Below, in pieces: positions 4,094 through 6,595 of a DNA stretch of 6,595 nt (its first letter is position 1; each line of letters begins with the position of its first letter). A program made the translations under genes and the position numbers. This DNA comes from Bacteroidota bacterium (GTDB lineage Bacteria; Bacteroidota; Bacteroidia; NS11-12g; UBA9320). The notes under the pieces were generated by a model. It was not told the DNA's origin, searched no databases, and saw only the letters and a list, made by a program, of their open reading frames with translations. Location of the stretch: NCBI GenBank assembly GCA_024638525.1, contig JAHEKB010000135.1:1-6595 (forward strand), written 5' to 3'.

Positions 4094-6481
4094 ATGGCAA
4101 TAAAGTTTTCACAGTTTAATTTAAGAACTGATAGCACGGCTACAATGTACCTAGTTGGGTATGACGGTAACCAGAATATACATATTACAGTTGATAACCT
4201 ATTTAATGACCTTATAGACGGTACTGAAAATACTATTGCAATGTTCGGACCTGGCGGCAATAAGGTTATTGACTCTATGCTATCACAAAATGCTGACGCT
4301 ACAATATTAACTATAGGCGGTCAATTAAATGTTGATGCGGCCGCTACGTTTGATACAAGTATTACGGTTACCGGGAATAGCACGCTAAATGGAAATGTTA
4401 CATTAGGTGATGCTAGTGCCGACTTAATAACGCAAACGGGTACATTATATTTAAACGGTCCTATAAAAGATACAACCGACACTTTAGGCGAAGCTGATCA
4501 AATTTTAGTGTCAGATGCTGGGGGATTATTAAATTTTCAAGATTTAAGCGCAACACACGTAGAAAGTGCGGAGGTTGTTAAAGTGCCCGTTAAAAACCTG
4601 CAGGGCTCAGGACTTACAAAAGGCGATCCGGTATATATATCAGGATCTGTAGGCGAATCAGGTAAACTTGAGGTAAAACTTGCAGACGCAAGTAACTCAG
4701 CTAAAATGCCGGCAGTAGGACTTCTTTTTCAAGACTTGGGGATAAACGGGGAAGGCTATGTTGTTATTACTGGTAAGCTTAGAAATTTAACAACCGATCC
4801 AATTGATGGTCAAACACCATTAGCAAACGATGTTATATATGTAAAGCCCGGAGGCGTAACGGGTGATGCGCTTACATTAACAAAACCAGTAGGTAGCAAT
4901 CTTATTCAAAACATGGGTAAAGTTGGGCGGGTTAGTTCAGCTAATAGTGGTAATTTTGTAGTATCATCTATTCTTAGAACAAACGATATACCTAATCTAA
5001 CACCTGGTAAAATATGGGTTGGTTCTACGGGTAATACTATTGAGTCTGCGTTTATAAATGTAGACGAAGCGAATACAACGTTGACTATAACCGGCAACAC
5101 AACTATTACAGGTGAACTTGATAAAAACGGAAGTAAAATAACAAACTTAGCAGATCCTACTGTAGCTCAAGACGCAGCTACTAAAGCTTATGTTGATTTA
5201 CAAAACACAGGGCAAGTAACAGGTGCAGGGACAAACCTAACCCTACCTATGTGGTTTGGCTCAACCCCAACAAACAATCTTGCAGATTCACCTATTACTT
5301 TTCAAGAAGTGTCCCCTGGAGCGACAAATCCTTACTCTTTACAATTTGGAGGATTCTCCCAAGCAACTGGTCTACGTAATTCAATTGCAATGGGATATAA
5401 CAACCAAGCTCAAGGCGAGGCGACATTGGCCACGGGTCATGCAACAACAGCTTCAGGCTTACACGCGGCATCTTTTAATTTCCAGACTAATGCTACGGGA
5501 GAAAAATCAGCGGCATTTGGGGACAACACAATAGCATCTGGAAAAAGTTCTTTTGCCATTGGCAATCAAACAACAGCTGCCACTAGTCTTTCGTTTGCAG
5601 GGGGTAAAAATTCTACCGCTAATCCAGATACTAATTTTGAAACTGCATTTGCTTATGGCTCTTCTGTAATAGCAACGGGTGATAACGCTGCGGCGTTTGG
5701 TTTAAATACAATAGCTAGTGGGGCGAGATCATTTGCTACGGGTATAGGCAGTGTTGCTTCAGGTAATAACGCTGTAGCTTTGGGTAGCCAAAATCAAGCT
5801 ATAGCTGATCAATCTTTTTCGGCTGGATTTAGTAATGAATCAAGAGGGCCTAATTCTGTTACAATAGGATCTGACAACTACACGGCTTATTTCAAGTCTA
5901 TTGTAATAGGAAATGATCTAACAGCAGGAAATGCGGAGCAAGTAGTTTTAGGAAGAAATAATGCTGCATCAGCCGCTAATTTTGTAGTGGGTTGTGGGGC
6001 ATCTATTCCCAATAAGAAAAACGGTTTAGAAATTACTGCCCAAAATGTAAAAATTCCACAGTACGGAGACGGAACACCAATTGTTGGTAACGGCAGTGTG
6101 GTTTCTAATTTAGCGGTAGATAGCGATGGGGTAATAGTTGAAACATCCCCAGCTGGCGCGCCAGACTATTTAAGCTTTGTATGCTTGCTTAGCCAATCAG
6201 GGAGCGCAGATCCCCAACCGGATATAGTTTTAGAAAACTCTTTAGGTATACCCACACCTTACACAGCGTTTACAAGAGTGGCCCCTGGGATATACAACCT
6301 AAACGCTACTGGTAAATTTAAACCATTAAAAACAATAATGCTAGCAGCTTCTGGAACTGGTCCAGCTGGTACAAGTAGTAACGTAGGCTTTTCATTTGTT
6401 GACGCGGATAATTTAAGAATATTAACTTCTGGAGCGGATAATTTTACTAAAATAGGAATAGAAATAAGAACTTATAATTAA
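4094..6481 (+). CDS. Large phage fibre with YadA-head-like beta-roll repeats, 795 aa
   Basis: Probable trimeric host-contact fibre. Residues 1-42 are the anchor-like N-terminus (FSQFNLRTD, YLVGYDGNQN, ITVDNLFNDL). Residues 45-150 are repetitive shaft (LTIGGQLNVDAAATF, SITVTGNSTLNGNVTLGD, TGTLYLNGPIKDTT). Residues 158-295 form a compact beta module frequent in phage fibres: VPVKNLQGSGLTKGDPVYI, KMPAVGLLFQDL, GYVVITGKLRNL, NDVIYVKPGG, GKVGRVSSANSGNFVV. Residues 343-370 carry the classic fibre motif NGSKITNLADPTVAQDAATK followed by AYVD. Residues 424-625 are YadA-head-type repeats (SAAFGDNTIASGKSSFAIG and relatives). Residues 640-690 are a neck-like segment (GNGSVVSNLAVDSDGVIVE). Residues 690-795 form a distinct tip (YLSFVCLLSQSGS, VLENSLGIP, FTRVAPGIYNLNATG, IGIEIRTYN) resembling fibre ends in flavobacterial phages and prophages. 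No peptidase S74 chaperone motif is seen. It starts three bases after the upstream stop. Confidence 0.85.
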   Translation: MAIKFSQFNLRTDSTATMYLVGYDGNQNIHITVDNLFNDLIDGTENTIAMFGPGGNKVIDSMLSQNADATILTIGGQLNVDAAATFDTSITVTGNSTLNGNVTLGDASADLITQTGTLYLNGPIKDTTDTLGEADQILVSDAGGLLNFQDLSATHVESAEVVKVPVKNLQGSGLTKGDPVYISGSVGESGKLEVKLADASNSAKMPAVGLLFQDLGINGEGYVVITGKLRNLTTDPIDGQTPLANDVIYVKPGGVTGDALTLTKPVGSNLIQNMGKVGRVSSANSGNFVVSSILRTNDIPNLTPGKIWVGSTGNTIESAFINVDEANTTLTITGNTTITGELDKNGSKITNLADPTVAQDAATKAYVDLQNTGQVTGAGTNLTLPMWFGSTPTNNLADSPITFQEVSPGATNPYSLQFGGFSQATGLRNSIAMGYNNQAQGEATLATGHATTASGLHAASFNFQTNATGEKSAAFGDNTIASGKSSFAIGNQTTAATSLSFAGGKNSTANPDTNFETAFAYGSSVIATGDNAAAFGLNTIASGARSFATGIGSVASGNNAVALGSQNQAIADQSFSAGFSNESRGPNSVTIGSDNYTAYFKSIVIGNDLTAGNAEQVVLGRNNAASAANFVVGCGASIPNKKNGLEITAQNVKIPQYGDGTPIVGNGSVVSNLAVDSDGVIVETSPAGAPDYLSFVCLLSQSGSADPQPDIVLENSLGIPTPYTAFTRVAPGIYNLNATGKFKPLKTIMLAASGTGPAGTSSNVGFSFVDADNLRILTSGADNFTKIGIEIRTYN
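5363..5968 (+). repeat. Coding repeats for the YadA-head-like beta-roll
   Basis: This part of the 795-aa fibre encodes about a dozen imperfect units of 13-16 residues with the pattern 'S.A.G....A.G', for example GDNTIASGKSSFAIG (residues 476-490) and GLNTIASGARSFATG (536-550), plus NSIAMGYNNQAQGEATLATG. In trimeric adhesins such units stack into a left-handed parallel beta-roll that binds surfaces. The units differ at DNA level, so recent tandem duplication is unlikely. One longer insertion (about residues 505-518, NSTANPDTNFETAF) breaks the regular spacing. Confidence 0.8.
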
Positions 6482-6485
6482 AATT

Positions 6486-6595
6486 ATGGCTTGGAAAATA
6501 AACAGCATGCAACACAAGACCTCCGATGGTTTTGTAATAGAAGTATCATCTACTTACGAAAAACAAGACGGCCCTGGCTACGCTAGTGAAATATT
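6486..6595 (+). CDS. Partial small conserved phage protein (N-terminal 36 aa)
   Basis: The frame opens with ATG four bases after the large fibre's stop, behind AATTAAAATT, and runs off the window's right edge. It encodes MAWKINSMQHKTSDGFVIEV followed by SSTYEKQDGPGYASEI. The pattern 'M.W.IN......DG.V..V...Y...DG.Y.A' recalls a family of short (about 100-aa) phage structural-region proteins that begin MAWTV or similar and have an 'N/S-x-DG-x-V' motif; their function is unknown to me. The spacing and lack of a Shine-Dalgarno motif match the upstream genes, so it belongs to the same operon. Its full length and identity depend on sequence beyond the window. Confidence 0.65.
   Translation, partial: MAWKINSMQHKTSDGFVIEVSSTYEKQDGPGYASEI

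Noticed and set aside
5256..5534. Plus-strand frame of 92 codons within the large fibre
   Set aside because: It is an out-of-frame reading of the YadA-like repeats, rich in Q and L as expected for a shifted repeat frame.
6160..6481. Self-cleaving peptidase S74 chaperone at the end of the large fibre
   Set aside because: The characteristic Ser-Asp catalytic segment and the following helical region are absent; the C-terminus is beta-rich and ends in IEIRTYN.

Overview
The window reads as part of a tailed-phage or prophage genome. Its right-hand three quarters is a late, virion-structural block rich in fibre and spike proteins. The best guess for the host is a Bacteroidota bacterium, probably aquatic. 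This is an inference from three signs: no start in the window has a GGAGG-type ribosome site and most lie behind A/T-rich leaders; one fibre ends in a domain resembling the Fibrobacter succinogenes major paralogous (FISUMP) family; and the largest fibre ends in a domain resembling those on fibres of flavobacterial phages. The window contains no replication, packaging, capsid, integrase or tRNA gene, so phage type and lifestyle cannot be decided.

Layout. Positions 1-791 hold a minus-strand run of four very small genes (47, 51, 83 and 41 codons in transcription order). Two of the three junctions are nearly gapless (one base between stop and start; TAATG overlap). I recognise none of them; the last looks like a single-pass membrane peptide. 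Positions 792-1215 are a divergent intergenic region of 424 bases. It contains a cluster of short direct repeats near the minus-strand operon, a block of nested inverted repeats (911-1006), a promoter-like stretch facing right, and an 8-bp inverted repeat whose 3' arm covers the first start codon of the rightward operon.

Positions 1216-6595 hold seven co-directional genes with overlaps or gaps of at most 16 bases, clearly one operon: a small very basic protein with a DYDH motif; a 437-aa fibre with a C-terminal FISUMP-like domain; a 286-aa beta-rich fibre or adaptor with a C-terminal coiled coil; an 84-aa protein resembling the spike-base family of the Rhodobacter gene transfer agent (Rcc01079); a 70-aa acidic unknown; a 795-aa fibre with a YadA-head-like beta-roll; and the start of another small conserved phage protein.

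How they may work together: the three long proteins begin with similar roughly 40-residue N-termini, as expected for fibres docking on equivalent sites of one particle. The spike-base-like protein sits among them. The FISUMP-like and YadA-like regions are the likely host-contacting parts. The most interesting signal is a sharp codon-usage anomaly at the tip of the FISUMP-like fibre (2651-2740), where 13 of 30 codons end in C. It could be the variable region of a diversity-generating retroelement whose template and reverse transcriptase lie outside this window.
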